Below, one piece after another: positions 21,458 through 29,878 of a DNA stretch of 64,000 bases (position 1 is the stretch's first letter; the number at the start of each line of letters is the position of its first letter). This DNA is from Pseudoclavibacter sp. AY1F1 (GTDB lineage Bacteria; Actinomycetota; Actinomycetes; Actinomycetales; Microbacteriaceae): NCBI RefSeq assembly GCF_002931075.1, contig NZ_PSTQ01000001.1, positions 844,093 to 908,092 of the forward strand. Reading direction: 5' to 3'. The position numbers were made by a program, and so were the translations under genes. The notes under the pieces are model-generated. The model was given only the letters and a program-made list of their open reading frames with translations. It ran no database searches and was not told the DNA's origin.

Positions 21458-23056
21458 TTGCTCGCCGTACATGACCTCGAAATCACCATGGGTGCCCGCA
21501 CCCTCATGTCGGGAGTCGACTTTCGTGTTGCCGCTGGCGACAAGATCGGCCTCGTTGGCCGGAACGGCGCTGGCAAGACGACGCTGACCAAGATCCTGGC
21601 GGGGGACACCCTGCCCACCGCTGGAAAGATCGAGCGACGCGGCGAGATCGGCTACCTCCCGCAGGACCCGCGGAGCGGGGACCCAACGCAGACGGCCCGA
21701 ACGCGCATCCTGGACGCACGAGGCCTCGGCGAACTCCGCCTCGGCATCGACGAGGCGACCGTGGCAATGGCGGACGGCAGCCCTGCCGAGCAGGAGGCCG
21801 CGATGAAGAAGTACTCGCGGCTCGACGATCGCTTCCTCGCGCTCGGCGGCTACGCGGCCGAAGCCGAGGCCGCCGCGATCGCCAGCAACCTCAAGCTGCC
21901 TGACCGCATCCTCGACCAGGAGCTGCAGACCCTCTCCGGCGGACAGCGTCGACGTATCGAGCTCGCGCGCATCCTGTTCTCCGGCGCAGAGACGATGCTC
22001 CTCGACGAGCCCACGAACCACCTCGACATCGACTCGGTGATCTGGCTCCGAGAGTTCCTGAAGGGCTACTCGGGTGGGCTCATCGTGATCTCCCACGACG
22101 TCGAGCTCGTGGGCGACACCGTCAACCGCGTCTTCTACCTCGACGCCAACCGTCAGGTCATCGACGTCTACAACATGGGCTGGAAGCACTACCTGCGTCA
22201 GCGGGAGGCAGACCAGGAGCGACGCAAGAAGGAACGCGCCAATATCGAGAAGAAGGCGACCGTGCTCCAGCAGCAGGCCGCCAAGTTCGGTGCAAAGGCG
22301 ACGAAGGCCACTGCAGCGCACCAGATGGCGCGTCGTGCCGAGAAAATGCTTTCCGGGCTCGAGGAGGTCCGCGTCGCCGACCGCGTCGCGAAGCTCCGCT
22401 TCCCAACGCCAGCCGCGTGCGGAAAGACGCCGCTGCGCGCATCCAACCTTTCGAAGTCGTACGGCTCGCTTGAGATCTTCACCGCCGTCGACCTCGCCAT
22501 CGACCGCGGATCACGCGTCGTCATCCTCGGCCTCAACGGAGCGGGTAAGACGACGCTTCTGCGCATGCTCGCAGGAGTCGACGAGCCGGACACCGGCGCG
22601 CTCGAGCCCGGTCACGGCCTCAAGATCGGCTACTACGCCCAAGAGCACGAGACCCTCGACGTCGCCCGCAGCGTGCTGCAGAACATGGTGAGCGTCTCGA
22701 GCCACCTCACGGAGACCGAGGCGCGCAAGGTGCTCGGCTCCTTCCTATTCTCGGGAGACGACGTGCACAAGCCCGCCGGCGTCTTGTCTGGCGGCGAGAA
22801 GACCAGGCTCGCGCTGGCGATGCTCGTTGTCTCGAGCGCCAACGTGCTGCTCCTCGACGAGCCCACGAACAACCTGGACCCGCTGAGCCGTGAGCAGATC
22901 CTCGACGCTCTTGCTCATTACGAGGGTTCGGTTGTGCTGGTCAGCCACGACGAGGGTGCTGTCGCGGCGCTCAACCCCGAGCGCGTGCTCATCATGCCGG
23001 ACGGCGTCGAAGACCACTGGACGCCCGACTACTTCGACCTCATCACGATGAATTAG
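21458..23056 (+). CDS. ABC-F family ribosome-associated ATPase
   Basis: ABC-F protein, 532 residues, two ABC domains and no membrane segments. Domain 1: Walker A GRNGAGKT, signature LSGGQRRRIE, Walker B LLDEPTNHLD. Domain 2: Walker A GLNGAGKT, signature LSGGEKTRLA, Walker B LLDEPTNNLD. A charged linker rich in Lys/Arg/Glu between them is the P-site-tRNA interaction motif. It resembles the housekeeping actinobacterial ABC-F found after suf genes; antibiotic protection is possible but cannot be read from sequence. The start is TTG 21458, since the protein begins LAVHDLEI as in homologs. Confidence 0.9.
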   Translation: MLAVHDLEITMGARTLMSGVDFRVAAGDKIGLVGRNGAGKTTLTKILAGDTLPTAGKIERRGEIGYLPQDPRSGDPTQTARTRILDARGLGELRLGIDEATVAMADGSPAEQEAAMKKYSRLDDRFLALGGYAAEAEAAAIASNLKLPDRILDQELQTLSGGQRRRIELARILFSGAETMLLDEPTNHLDIDSVIWLREFLKGYSGGLIVISHDVELVGDTVNRVFYLDANRQVIDVYNMGWKHYLRQREADQERRKKERANIEKKATVLQQQAAKFGAKATKATAAHQMARRAEKMLSGLEEVRVADRVAKLRFPTPAACGKTPLRASNLSKSYGSLEIFTAVDLAIDRGSRVVILGLNGAGKTTLLRMLAGVDEPDTGALEPGHGLKIGYYAQEHETLDVARSVLQNMVSVSSHLTETEARKVLGSFLFSGDDVHKPAGVLSGGEKTRLALAMLVVSSANVLLLDEPTNNLDPLSREQILDALAHYEGSVVLVSHDEGAVAALNPERVLIMPDGVEDHWTPDYFDLITMN

Positions 23057-23088
23057 CCGGGCCCGCCAGGGCACAGGCTCACATCTGC

Positions 23089-23128
23089 AGCGAAGCGCAT
23101 GCTCCTCCCGGGGAGCATGCGCTTCGCT
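23089..23128. terminator. 17-bp perfect bidirectional hairpin
   Basis: Arms 23089-23105 and 23112-23128 pair perfectly with a 6-nt loop TCCCGG. It separates the convergent ABC-F and SURF1 genes. Confidence 0.8.
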
Positions 23129-23153
23129 CATTCGTGACCGAGCGCCGAGGCGA

Positions 23154-24008
23154 TCAGCCGCCGGCGCGGTCGAGCAGCTCGTCCTCGATCTCGGCGTCGG
23201 TCTTGCGACGTTTGCCGGCTCGTTCGCGTTCGCGGGCGATCGCCTGCCGAACCTTCGGGTCGTCCGGGTTGCGGTCGCGGTACTCAGCGCGCAGACCGAA
23301 GATGAGACCCAGGAGAGCGATGATCGCGAAGATGATCCACTGGAAGGCGTAGGAAAGGTGGTTCCCCTCCGTCAGCGCGGGCTTGGCCGTGAGCGCACCG
23401 GTCTCGGTCGCCGGTCGCTCAGCCGAAAGCAGGCCGTAGGCGCCCGTGTAGACACGGTCGGCCCCGAGCTCGGCCGCGAACTGCGGCAGGTGGATGGTCG
23501 CGATCTGGCCGGCTGGGGCGCTGCGGCCCGGGATCTCCGGCTCGCCGGGTTTGAGGCGTGCCACAACTGTGACGTCACCGGCTGGCGCAGCCGGAACATG
23601 GTCGGGGGAGTCCTGCGCATCGCCCGTCGGAATCCACCCGCGGTTCACGATGAACACGCGGCCGTCGTCGGTCTCGAACGGCGTGAGGATCTCGAAGCCG
23701 GGGAGGCCGTTGTGCGGCCGCGACCTCGCGAGCAGTTGCTCGTCGGTGAGGTACCGGCCCTCCATGAGCACGGGCGTCCACTCCTGATTGATCGTGAAGT
23801 CGTCGAGTTCGGCGAGCTCGCCCTCGAGCGGCACGGGTTCCCGGTCGAAGTTGCCCGTGATGCGCGCGTTCTCGGAGACCCGCTCATCGCGCCGCTCGAA
23901 CTGCCAGTGGCTCAGGAAGCCACACGCGATGGCGAACACGACGAGCAGCCCGAGGTAGCCGAGCCAACGCTTCGAGAACGCGAATCGCCAGCGGCGCTCG
24001 CCGCTCAC
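23154..24008 (-). CDS. SURF1-family cytochrome oxidase biogenesis protein
   Basis: SURF1 family membrane protein, 284 residues, with an N-terminal helix (about 14-33) and a C-terminal helix (about 220-240) flanking a large extracytoplasmic domain. The signature QWERRD-like motif appears as HWQFERRDERV, and NRGWIP is the conserved central motif. SURF1 helps assemble heme-a-containing oxidase, which fits ctaA/ctaB in this window. The C-terminus is a highly charged cytoplasmic tail. The start overlaps the upstream gene by 4 nt. Confidence 0.92.
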   Translation of the reverse strand: MSGERRWRFAFSKRWLGYLGLLVVFAIACGFLSHWQFERRDERVSENARITGNFDREPVPLEGELAELDDFTINQEWTPVLMEGRYLTDEQLLARSRPHNGLPGFEILTPFETDDGRVFIVNRGWIPTGDAQDSPDHVPAAPAGDVTVVARLKPGEPEIPGRSAPAGQIATIHLPQFAAELGADRVYTGAYGLLSAERPATETGALTAKPALTEGNHLSYAFQWIIFAIIALLGLIFGLRAEYRDRNPDDPKVRQAIARERERAGKRRKTDAEIEDELLDRAGG

Positions 24009-24283
24009 GCGTGCCCGTCCACGTCATCAAGACGGCCAGCCGAGATCGGGGAGGCCGCTACCGGGAAGTCGCGCTGGCGGAGGAAGCCCTCGAGGTAGCC
24101 GGCGTGCTCGTCGCACGCGAGCCAGACCTTGCGGCGAGACTCGTCGTGGATGCGGGGGTTGCGCCACACGAGGCGCGTCGTCGCATCCGCGCCGCACGCC
24201 GCGCGCGAGCATCGAGGCTCGTCGCCGATGGCGTCGAGGCCAGCACCCTGCAGCGCGCCGAGCAGGTCGAATCCGTCACGCAT
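24005..24283 (-). CDS. Conserved small Cys/His protein of unknown function
   Basis: A 92-residue conserved actinobacterial protein. It contains PRCSRAACGADATTRLVWRN-type cysteines followed by a second Cys/His cluster (ACDEHAGYL), a pattern suggesting a small zinc site; metal binding is inferred only. Homologs are sometimes labelled acetone carboxylase in databases, for which there is no support in this sequence. It overlaps SURF1 by 4 nt downstream and the DUF3099 gene by 8 nt upstream, so the three form one transcription unit. Confidence 0.75.
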   Translation of the reverse strand: MRDGFDLLGALQGAGLDAIGDEPRCSRAACGADATTRLVWRNPRIHDESRRKVWLACDEHAGYLEGFLRQRDFPVAASPISAGRLDDVDGHA

Positions 24284-24551
24284 CCGGCTTGCCTCGGCGC
24301 TGCAGGAAGCTGGGTCGCTCGACCTTGCGCGTTCGGCGCTGGGTCGCGGCGTTGGCGATGACGACGGCGAAGTACGGCAGGAAGATGGCGCCGGCCGCGA
24401 AGACGAACATCCACGGTCCCCGCACCCAGATGAGCGCGACGAAGCAGGCCACCCTGATGAGCATCATGATGGTGTACTTCTTCATGCGAGCGGCGCGCTC
24501 GTCGTACTCGCTGTCCGCCATGGAGGTGACGTTCGTAGTTGTTGATCGCAC
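24276..24551 (-). CDS. DUF3099 small membrane protein
   Basis: A 91-residue protein with two hydrophobic helices (about residues 26-43 and 46-66), joined by the short turn VRGPW, and a basic C-terminal tail (ATQRRTRKVERPSFLQRRG). This matches the DUF3099 family of actinobacteria, function unknown. GTG 24551 is used; ATG at 24521 (MADSEYDERAARMKK) is an alternative and closer to the usual length. It heads the small minus-strand unit DUF3099-24005 gene-SURF1 and is divergent from fabG. Confidence 0.8.
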   Translation of the reverse strand: MRSTTTNVTSMADSEYDERAARMKKYTIMMLIRVACFVALIWVRGPWMFVFAAGAIFLPYFAVVIANAATQRRTRKVERPSFLQRRGKPDA

Positions 24552-24598
24552 GGTGGCAGGTGCTCCTCTCGGCGATCTGCTCAGCTTACTCCTCGCCC

Positions 24599-24604
24599 CT
24601 AGAC
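24599..24604 (+). promoter_or_regulatory. Possible -10 for fabG
   Basis: TAGACT, 27 nt before the fabG ATG, with an AAGGGAG ribosome binding site in between. No clear -35. Confidence 0.4.
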
Positions 24605-24631
24605 TGGAGCGAACCGTCTCAAGGGAGCAGC

Positions 24632-25342
24632 ATGACCCACAGAACCGTCCTCGTCACGGGAGGAAACCGCGGCATCGGCTTCGCCATCGCCGCACACTTC
24701 GTCAGCCTGGGCCACCGCGTTGCGGTGACCTCACGCTCGGGAGAGGGCGGGCCGGAAGGCGCGCTCACCGTGCAGGCCGACGTCACCGACTCCGCGAGCG
24801 TCGACGCGGCGTTCAAGGCGGTCGAGCAGGAGCTCGGCGCCGTCGAGGTCCTCATCGCCAACGCCGGCATCACGAAGGACAACCTGCTTTTGCGCATGTC
24901 CGAGGACGACTTCCAGCAGGTCATCGACACGAACCTGACCGGCGTCTTCCGCGTCCTGAAGCGTTCCTCCAAGGGCATGCTGAAGGCTCGCTTCGGGCGC
25001 GTCATCTTCATCTCGAGCGTCGTGGGCCTCTTCGGCTCGCCCGGCCAGATCAACTACTCGTCCGCGAAGGCGGGCCTCGTCGGGATGGCCCGCTCGCTCA
25101 CCCGGGAGCTGGGGTCGCGCGGTATCACGGCCAACGTCATCGCGCCGGGGTTCATCGAGACCGAGATGACGGCGGTGCTCCCCGAGGACACCAAGAAGGA
25201 GTACCTCTCGCAGATTCCCGCAGCGCGCTACGGCAGCGTCGACGAGATCGCGAAGACCGCCGCCTGGCTCGCGAGCGACGACGCCGGGTACATCTCCGGT
25301 GCCGTCATCCCCGTCGACGGTGGACTCGGCATGGGTCACTAG
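24632..25342 (+). CDS. fabG: 3-oxoacyl-ACP reductase FabG
   Basis: Short-chain dehydrogenase/reductase, 236 residues, resembling FabG/MabA that reduces 3-oxoacyl-ACP in fatty acid synthesis. NADPH-binding TGGNRGIG is near the start (9-16), NAGIT follows, and the catalytic Ser/Tyr/Lys set is in FISSVVG and NYSSAKAG, with APGFIETEM and PVDGGLGMGH at the C-terminus. ATG 24632 is chosen for the AAGGGAG site 4 nt upstream; the open frame to 24539 is intergenic. It is monocistronic, ending at a strong hairpin. Confidence 0.93.
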   Translation: MTHRTVLVTGGNRGIGFAIAAHFVSLGHRVAVTSRSGEGGPEGALTVQADVTDSASVDAAFKAVEQELGAVEVLIANAGITKDNLLLRMSEDDFQQVIDTNLTGVFRVLKRSSKGMLKARFGRVIFISSVVGLFGSPGQINYSSAKAGLVGMARSLTRELGSRGITANVIAPGFIETEMTAVLPEDTKKEYLSQIPAARYGSVDEIAKTAAWLASDDAGYISGAVIPVDGGLGMGH

Positions 25343-25364
25343 CCAGCGGCTCACCGAGCGAACA

Positions 25365-25408
25365 CGCGAGGGGCCGACCGGATGCGTGCATCCGGTCGGC
25401 CCCTCGCG
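25365..25408. terminator. Perfect bidirectional hairpin of about 20 bp
   Basis: Arms 25365-25385 and 25388-25408 are perfectly complementary; sterically the stem would be about 19-20 bp with a 4-6-nt loop. It sits between convergent fabG and serB. Confidence 0.8.
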
Positions 25409-25421
25409 TTCGTGTCGCGCG

Positions 25422-26081
25422 TCAGCCCTGAAGGCCGAGCACGTGCAGCACTTGACGCATATCGCGGTCGGGGAGACTCACGTGAGCCTGTTCGCGCACG
25501 ACCGGCTTCGCGTCGAACGCAACCGAGAGTCCTGCAGCCGACATCATGCCGAGGTCGTTGGCTCCGTCGCCAATCGCGACCGTGCGCGTCGGGTCGACGC
25601 CGAGCTCCTCAGCCCACTCGAGCAGCGTCTCCCGCTTCGCCTCCCGCCCGATGATCGGGCCTGAGACGCGCCCCGTGAGCTTCCCGTCGGAGACCTCGAA
25701 CCGATTGGCTCGCCACCGGTCAAGGCCGAGCCTTTCGGCGAGCTCGTCGAGGATCTCGTGGAACCCGCCGGAGACAGCCGCGATGTAGCCACCAGCCTCG
25801 TGGACACCCGCCACGAGCTCGGGAACCCCGTCTGTGACGACAACGCGATCGACGACGGACGCCACGTCGGCCGCGGAGACACCCTCGAGCAACGCCACGC
25901 GATCGCGCAGGCTCTCCTCGAAGTCGAGCTCACCAGCCATGGCTCGCTCGGTGACCTCCGTCACCTCAGCGGTCACGCCGGCGTAGTCGGCGATGAGCTC
26001 GATGACCTCGTCCTCGATGAGCGTCGAATCGACGTCCAGGAGGACGAGGAACGGTGCACGAGCTGACGTGCTCGAGGTCAC
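25422..26081 (-). CDS. serB: Phosphoserine phosphatase SerB
   Basis: HAD-family phosphoserine phosphatase, 219 residues, last step of serine synthesis. Nucleophile motif DVDST with Asp16 and Asp18, then EDEVIEL, SGGFHEI (motif II), Lys in GREAKRETL and [10 protein letters not shown] (motif III). It lacks the N-terminal ACT domain pair of mycobacterial SerB2, so it is a short form. GTG 26081 overlaps the glgC stop by 4 nt (GTGA), so it is translated from the glgC message. The larger open frame to 26303 is an artefact antisense to nothing coding in that frame. Confidence 0.93.
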   Translation of the reverse strand: MTSSTSARAPFLVLLDVDSTLIEDEVIELIADYAGVTAEVTEVTERAMAGELDFEESLRDRVALLEGVSAADVASVVDRVVVTDGVPELVAGVHEAGGYIAAVSGGFHEILDELAERLGLDRWRANRFEVSDGKLTGRVSGPIIGREAKRETLLEWAEELGVDPTRTVAIGDGANDLGMMSAAGLSVAFDAKPVVREQAHVSLPDRDMRQVLHVLGLQG

Positions 26082-27319
26082 GGCTCGACGATCCCGAACT
26101 TCTCCACGACCGTGAGGCCAGAGTCGGTGACCGTGAACCCGCGGCGGAGGTCGTGCTCGCGGTCGACGCCGACCGAGGCGCCTTCCTTGACGATGACGTT
26201 CTTGTCGAGGATCGCGCGCCGCACGACGGCGCCGGCCTGGACGTTGACGCGGTCGAAGAGGATGGAGTCGACGACTGCGGCTCCCGACTCGACATTGTCC
26301 CACGGCCCGAGCACGCTGCGCTCAATGTGCGCGCCGGAGATGACCGACCCGAGCGAGATGATCGAGTCGATCATGGTTCCCGTCGAGCCACGGCTGTCAC
26401 GGACGAACTTCGCGGGCGGCGAGTTCAGCTGCTGCGCGAAGATCGGCCACTTCTCGTTGTAGAGATTGAAGATCGGCAGCGTGGAGATGAGGTCCATGTG
26501 CGCGTCATAGAACGAATCGATCGTGCCGACGTCGCGCCAGTAGTCACGGTCGCGCTCGGTCGACCCGGGAACGACGTTGTCCTTGAGGTCGTAGACGCCG
26601 CAATCGCCCTGAGCGACGAAGCTCGGGATGATGTCGCCGCCCATGTCGTGCTTCGAGTCTTCGAGCGTCGAGTCGCGGATGACCGCTTCGACGAGCTTGT
26701 CTGCCGTGAACACGTAGTTGCCCATGGAGGCGAGGATCTCGCCGGGGCTGTCCGGGAGGCCCTGCGCGTCCTCCGGCTTTTCGAGGAACTCGCGGATGAG
26801 CGTGCGGTCGTCCGGATCGACGTCGATGACGCCGAACTGGTCGGAGAGGGAGATCGGCTGCCGGATGGCGGCGACCGTCGCACTGCGACCGGACGCGATG
26901 TGCGCCTCAATCATCTGCGAGAAGTCCATCCGGTAGACGTGGTCCGCACCCACCACGACAACGATGTCGGGGGACTCATCATTGATGAGGTTGAGACTCT
27001 GCCTGATGGCATCTGCTGAGCCGGAGAACCAGCGCTTGCCGAGCCGCTGCTGCGCCGGCACAGAGGCGACGTAGGAGTTGAGCATCGCGGGGAGGCGCCA
27101 CGTGTGCGACACGTGCCTGTCCAGCGAATGGGACTTGTACTGCGTCAGGACGACGATCTTGTGAAGCCCGGAATTCACCAGGTTCGAGAGCGCGAAGTCA
27201 ATGAGTCGATACTGGCCTGCGAAGGGCACAGCGGGCTTAGCCCGGTCTGCAGTGAGCGGCATGAGCCGCTTCCCCTCACCGCCAGCGAGAACGATGCCGA
27301 ACACCTTTGCCTGTGACAT
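26078..27319 (-). CDS. glgC: Glucose-1-phosphate adenylyltransferase
   Basis: ADP-glucose pyrophosphorylase, 413 residues, makes ADP-glucose for glycogen and maltosyl-phosphate synthesis. The nucleotidyltransferase signature [19 protein letters not shown] is at about 11-29, substrate motifs [11 protein letters not shown] and REFLEKPE follow, and the C-terminal left-handed beta-helix ([15 protein letters not shown]) carries allosteric sites. A TAAGCT -10 ends 6 nt before the ATG and no ribosome binding site is present, so the mRNA is probably leaderless. Divergent from glgA and coupled to serB. Confidence 0.97.
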   Translation of the reverse strand: MSQAKVFGIVLAGGEGKRLMPLTADRAKPAVPFAGQYRLIDFALSNLVNSGLHKIVVLTQYKSHSLDRHVSHTWRLPAMLNSYVASVPAQQRLGKRWFSGSADAIRQSLNLINDESPDIVVVVGADHVYRMDFSQMIEAHIASGRSATVAAIRQPISLSDQFGVIDVDPDDRTLIREFLEKPEDAQGLPDSPGEILASMGNYVFTADKLVEAVIRDSTLEDSKHDMGGDIIPSFVAQGDCGVYDLKDNVVPGSTERDRDYWRDVGTIDSFYDAHMDLISTLPIFNLYNEKWPIFAQQLNSPPAKFVRDSRGSTGTMIDSIISLGSVISGAHIERSVLGPWDNVESGAAVVDSILFDRVNVQAGAVVRRAILDKNVIVKEGASVGVDREHDLRRGFTVTDSGLTVVEKFGIVEP

Positions 27320-27325
27320 GACTCG

Positions 27326-27331
27326 AGCTTA
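27326..27331 (-). promoter_or_regulatory. Leaderless-type -10 of glgC
   Basis: On the minus strand TAAGCT occupies 27331-27326, followed by 6 nt and the glgC ATG at 27319. Together with the absent ribosome binding site this predicts transcription starting at the A of ATG. Confidence 0.6.
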
Positions 27332-27353
27332 GGGGTTCACAGCCCTGCTGTAC

Positions 27354-27359
27354 TACCGT
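27354..27359 (+). promoter_or_regulatory. Leaderless-type -10 of glgA
   Basis: TACCGT at 27354-27359 is followed by 7 nt and the glgA GTG at 27367. No ribosome binding site precedes the start. The 47-bp space shared with glgC must hold both promoters. Confidence 0.5.
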
Positions 27360-27366
27360 GTAGCCC

Positions 27367-28551
27367 GTGAGAGTAGATCTGGTAACACGCGAGTATCCAC
27401 CGGCCGTCTACGGCGGGGCTGGAGTCCACGTCACCGAGCTCGTCAAGGCGATGAGACGCGACATCGATGTCAACGTCCGCTGCTTCGGCGATGCCCGCGA
27501 CGAGCAGCAGACGTACGCCTACACGACGCCGCCTGCGCTTCGTTCCGCGAACCCGGCGCTCGGCTTCCTGGGCACCGACCTCGAGATCGCGAACGACATC
27601 GCGGGAGCCGACCTTGTGCACTCGCACACGTGGTACGCGAATGCCGCGGGCCATGTGGCGAAGCTCCTGCACGGCATCCCGCACGTCATCACCGCGCACA
27701 GCCTTGAGCCGCTCCGCCCGTGGAAGGCCGAGCAGCTCGGCGGTGGCTACCGCCTCTCCAGCTGGATCGAGCAGGTCTCCTATGAGCACGCGAACCGCAT
27801 CATCGCCGTGAGCCACGGCATGCGGGCAGACATCCTCCGCGCGTACCCGAACCTCGACCCCGCAAAGGTCGAGGTGGTCTACAACGGCATCGACCTCGAG
27901 ACGTGGCAACGCGTCGAGGACCCCGAGGCGGCGCGCGAGCTGGGCATCGACCCCGACCGACCTGCGGTCGTGTTCGTCGGCCGAATCACCCGTCAGAAGG
28001 GACTTCCGTACTTCCTGCGCGCCGTTCGCGAGCTCCCGCCTGAAGTCCAGGTCATTCTGTGTGCCGGCGCTCCGGACACCCCGGAGATCGAAGCGGAGGT
28101 GGCCGGCCTTGTCGCACAGCTCCAGACCGAGCGCGATGGCGTCGTGTGGCTCGCGCGACACCTGAGCAAGCGCGAGATCATGACGGCGCTCTCCGCCTCC
28201 ACCGTCTTTGCCTGCCCATCGATCTACGAGCCGCTCGGCATCGTCAACCTTGAGGCCATGGCCTGCGGCACCGCAGTCGTGGGCACAGCGACGGGTGGCA
28301 TCCCCGAGGTCGTCGAGGACGGCGTCACGGGGCGACTCGTCCCCATCGAGCAGGCCACGGACGGAACTGGAACGCCCGTCGACCCCGACAAGTTCGTCGC
28401 CGACCTCGCCAGGGTCCTCACGGAGGTCGTCAGCGACCCCGAGACGGCGGCGCGGTACGGCAAAGCCGGACGTGAACGCGCCGAGCGCGAGTTCACGTGG
28501 CGCCGCATCAGTGACGAGACCATCGCGATCTACGAACAGCTCGTTGGCTGA
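27367..28551 (+). CDS. glgA: Actinobacterial GlgA/GlgM-type glycosyltransferase
   Basis: GT4-family glycosyltransferase, 394 residues, annotated as glycogen synthase in actinobacteria. In mycobacteria the equivalent enzyme (GlgM) makes maltose-1-phosphate from ADP-glucose and glucose-1-phosphate, so that role is as likely as classical glycogen synthase. Features: TREYPPAVYGGAGVHV (glycine-rich acceptor loop), HSHTWYAN, FVGRITRQKG, and the donor-site glutamates in CPSIYEPLGIVNLEAMACG. GTG 27367 lacks a ribosome binding site and appears leaderless. It diverges from glgC, which supplies its substrate. Confidence 0.92.
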   Translation: MRVDLVTREYPPAVYGGAGVHVTELVKAMRRDIDVNVRCFGDARDEQQTYAYTTPPALRSANPALGFLGTDLEIANDIAGADLVHSHTWYANAAGHVAKLLHGIPHVITAHSLEPLRPWKAEQLGGGYRLSSWIEQVSYEHANRIIAVSHGMRADILRAYPNLDPAKVEVVYNGIDLETWQRVEDPEAARELGIDPDRPAVVFVGRITRQKGLPYFLRAVRELPPEVQVILCAGAPDTPEIEAEVAGLVAQLQTERDGVVWLARHLSKREIMTALSASTVFACPSIYEPLGIVNLEAMACGTAVVGTATGGIPEVVEDGVTGRLVPIEQATDGTGTPVDPDKFVADLARVLTEVVSDPETAARYGKAGRERAEREFTWRRISDETIAIYEQLVG

Positions 28552-28588
28552 CGCGGTGCGCCGCCGAAGCCAGCGCGTGAGCCGCGTT

Positions 28589-28594
28589 TAGGCT
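28589..28594 (+). promoter_or_regulatory. Leaderless-type -10 of the 28602 ABC gene
   Basis: TAGGCT at 28589-28594, then 7 nt, then ATG 28602. No ribosome binding site. Confidence 0.55.
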
Positions 28595-28601
28595 TAGGCA
28601 T

Positions 28602-29387
28602 ATGGCAACGGTTCTCGAATTCAACGACGCTACGGTCGTTCGCAACGGTCGTCCGATCCTCGACCACGTCACTTGGAGCGTCGACGAGTCAGAGCGCTGG
28701 GCGGTGCTGGGCCCCAATGGGGCAGGCAAGTCCACGCTGCTCTCGCTGGCCTCAGCGACTCAGCACCCGACAACGGGTCAGGTCGACGTGCTCGGCGAGC
28801 GCCTCGGGCGGACCAACGTCTTCGAGCTGCGCCCTCGGATCGGCGTCGCCTCAAGCGCGATGGCTCGCCGGATCCCGGGAGACGAGAGCGTCCTCAATGT
28901 GGCGCTCACCGCCTCCTACGCCGTCACCGGCCGTTGGAACGAGGACTACGAGGAGATCGACGTGCGTCGCGCGCAGCGCGTGCTCGAGGAGTGGAACCTC
29001 GGCGACTTCGCCGAGCGCGAGTTCGGCACGCTGAGCGACGGAGAGCAGAAGCGCACGCTCATCGCACGGGCGATCATGACCGACCCGGAGCTCCTCCTGC
29101 TCGACGAGCCGAGCGCGTCACTCGACCTCGGGGCTCGCGAGAACCTCCTCGCAGCACTCTCCAGCTTCGCACAGAGCCCGTTCGCACCAGCCATCGTCAT
29201 GGTCACGCACCACGTCGAGGAGATTCCAGTGGGCATCACCCACGTGCTCCTTCTGCGCGATGGCAAGGTCGTCGCCGCCGGACCTCTCGCCGAGGTCCTC
29301 ACCAGCGCGAACCTCGAGACCACCTTCGGTCTTCCCCTGCACGTCACGAACGCGGGCGGCCGCTACGCCGCCCGCGCGTCGAACTGA
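28602..29387 (+). CDS. Orphan ABC transporter-type ATP-binding protein
   Basis: A single ABC ATPase domain, 261 residues, no membrane segment. Walker A GPNGAGKS is at about 38-45, the signature is the variant [10 protein letters not shown], Walker [12 protein letters not shown], and the switch histidine in VTHHVEEIP. No permease or binding protein gene is adjacent, so its partner is not visible; homologs of this kind are often annotated as iron or molybdate type (ModF-like) ATPases. It has its own leaderless-type promoter. Confidence 0.85.
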   Translation: MATVLEFNDATVVRNGRPILDHVTWSVDESERWAVLGPNGAGKSTLLSLASATQHPTTGQVDVLGERLGRTNVFELRPRIGVASSAMARRIPGDESVLNVALTASYAVTGRWNEDYEEIDVRRAQRVLEEWNLGDFAEREFGTLSDGEQKRTLIARAIMTDPELLLLDEPSASLDLGARENLLAALSSFAQSPFAPAIVMVTHHVEEIPVGITHVLLLRDGKVVAAGPLAEVLTSANLETTFGLPLHVTNAGGRYAARASN

Positions 29388-29408
29388 CACCCACTCGCTC
29401 CTATCTGC

Positions 29409-29414
29409 TAAAGT
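29409..29414 (+). promoter_or_regulatory. Candidate promoter for rpmE2
   Basis: TAAAGT as -10, with CTGACA (29384-29389) as a possible -35 at 19-bp spacing. The leader would be about 55 nt and includes the GAAGGA ribosome binding site. Confidence 0.4.
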
Positions 29415-29475
29415 TGTTCTTTGGCTCAGGACCCGTGGTCCGATTCTGCTCACCAAACTCGTTGAAGGAACCCTT

Positions 29476-29736
29476 ATGAAGGCTGACGTCCACCCCACCT
29501 ACAACACGGTGGTGTTCAACGACCTCGCATCGGGGGAGAAGTTCCTCACCCGTTCCACGGTCTCGAGCGCCAAGACGATCGAATGGGAAGACGGCAACAC
29601 GTACCCAGTCATCGACGTCGAGATCTCCAGCGCTTCGCACCCGTTCTACACGGGCAAGCAGCGCATCATGGACTCCGCCGGTCGTGTCGAGAAGTTCAAG
29701 AACCGCTACGCCAAGTTCGGCGGCGGCAGCAAGTAG
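29476..29736 (+). CDS. rpmE2: Ribosomal protein L31 type B
   Basis: Large-subunit protein L31, zinc-free type B, 86 residues. It starts [14 protein letters not shown], has the type B segment [13 protein letters not shown] and [12 protein letters not shown], and lacks the CxxC zinc motif of type A L31. In many bacteria the type B form is induced on zinc limitation and replaces type A; here no Zur box was recognised. ATG 29476 has GAAGGA upstream; the longer open frame starting at 29260 belongs to the ABC gene region. It is monocistronic, ending in a strong hairpin. Confidence 0.96.
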   Translation: MKADVHPTYNTVVFNDLASGEKFLTRSTVSSAKTIEWEDGNTYPVIDVEISSASHPFYTGKQRIMDSAGRVEKFKNRYAKFGGGSK

Positions 29737-29769
29737 TCTCCTCTGCATCGCAGATGAGCACACTGCTCG

Positions 29770-29808
29770 CGCGAAAGGGCGGCACCGATTCGGTGCCGCC
29801 CTTTCGCG
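29770..29808. terminator. 18-bp perfect bidirectional hairpin
   Basis: Arms 29770-29787 and 29791-29808 are perfectly complementary with a 3-nt loop ATT; the stem contains AAAGGG/CCCTTT. It separates rpmE2 from the convergent exonuclease gene. Confidence 0.85.
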
Positions 29809-29878
29809 GCTTCCTGCCGGCTGCAGCGGGTCCAGCAGACCGGGCCCGCTTCAGTCGCAGTGCCGAGGCGCCAGAGAC

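Noticed and set aside
21458..23056. Acquired antibiotic-resistance ABC-F gene
   Set aside because: Position after the suf operon and base composition match the chromosomal housekeeping copy; no mobile element is nearby.
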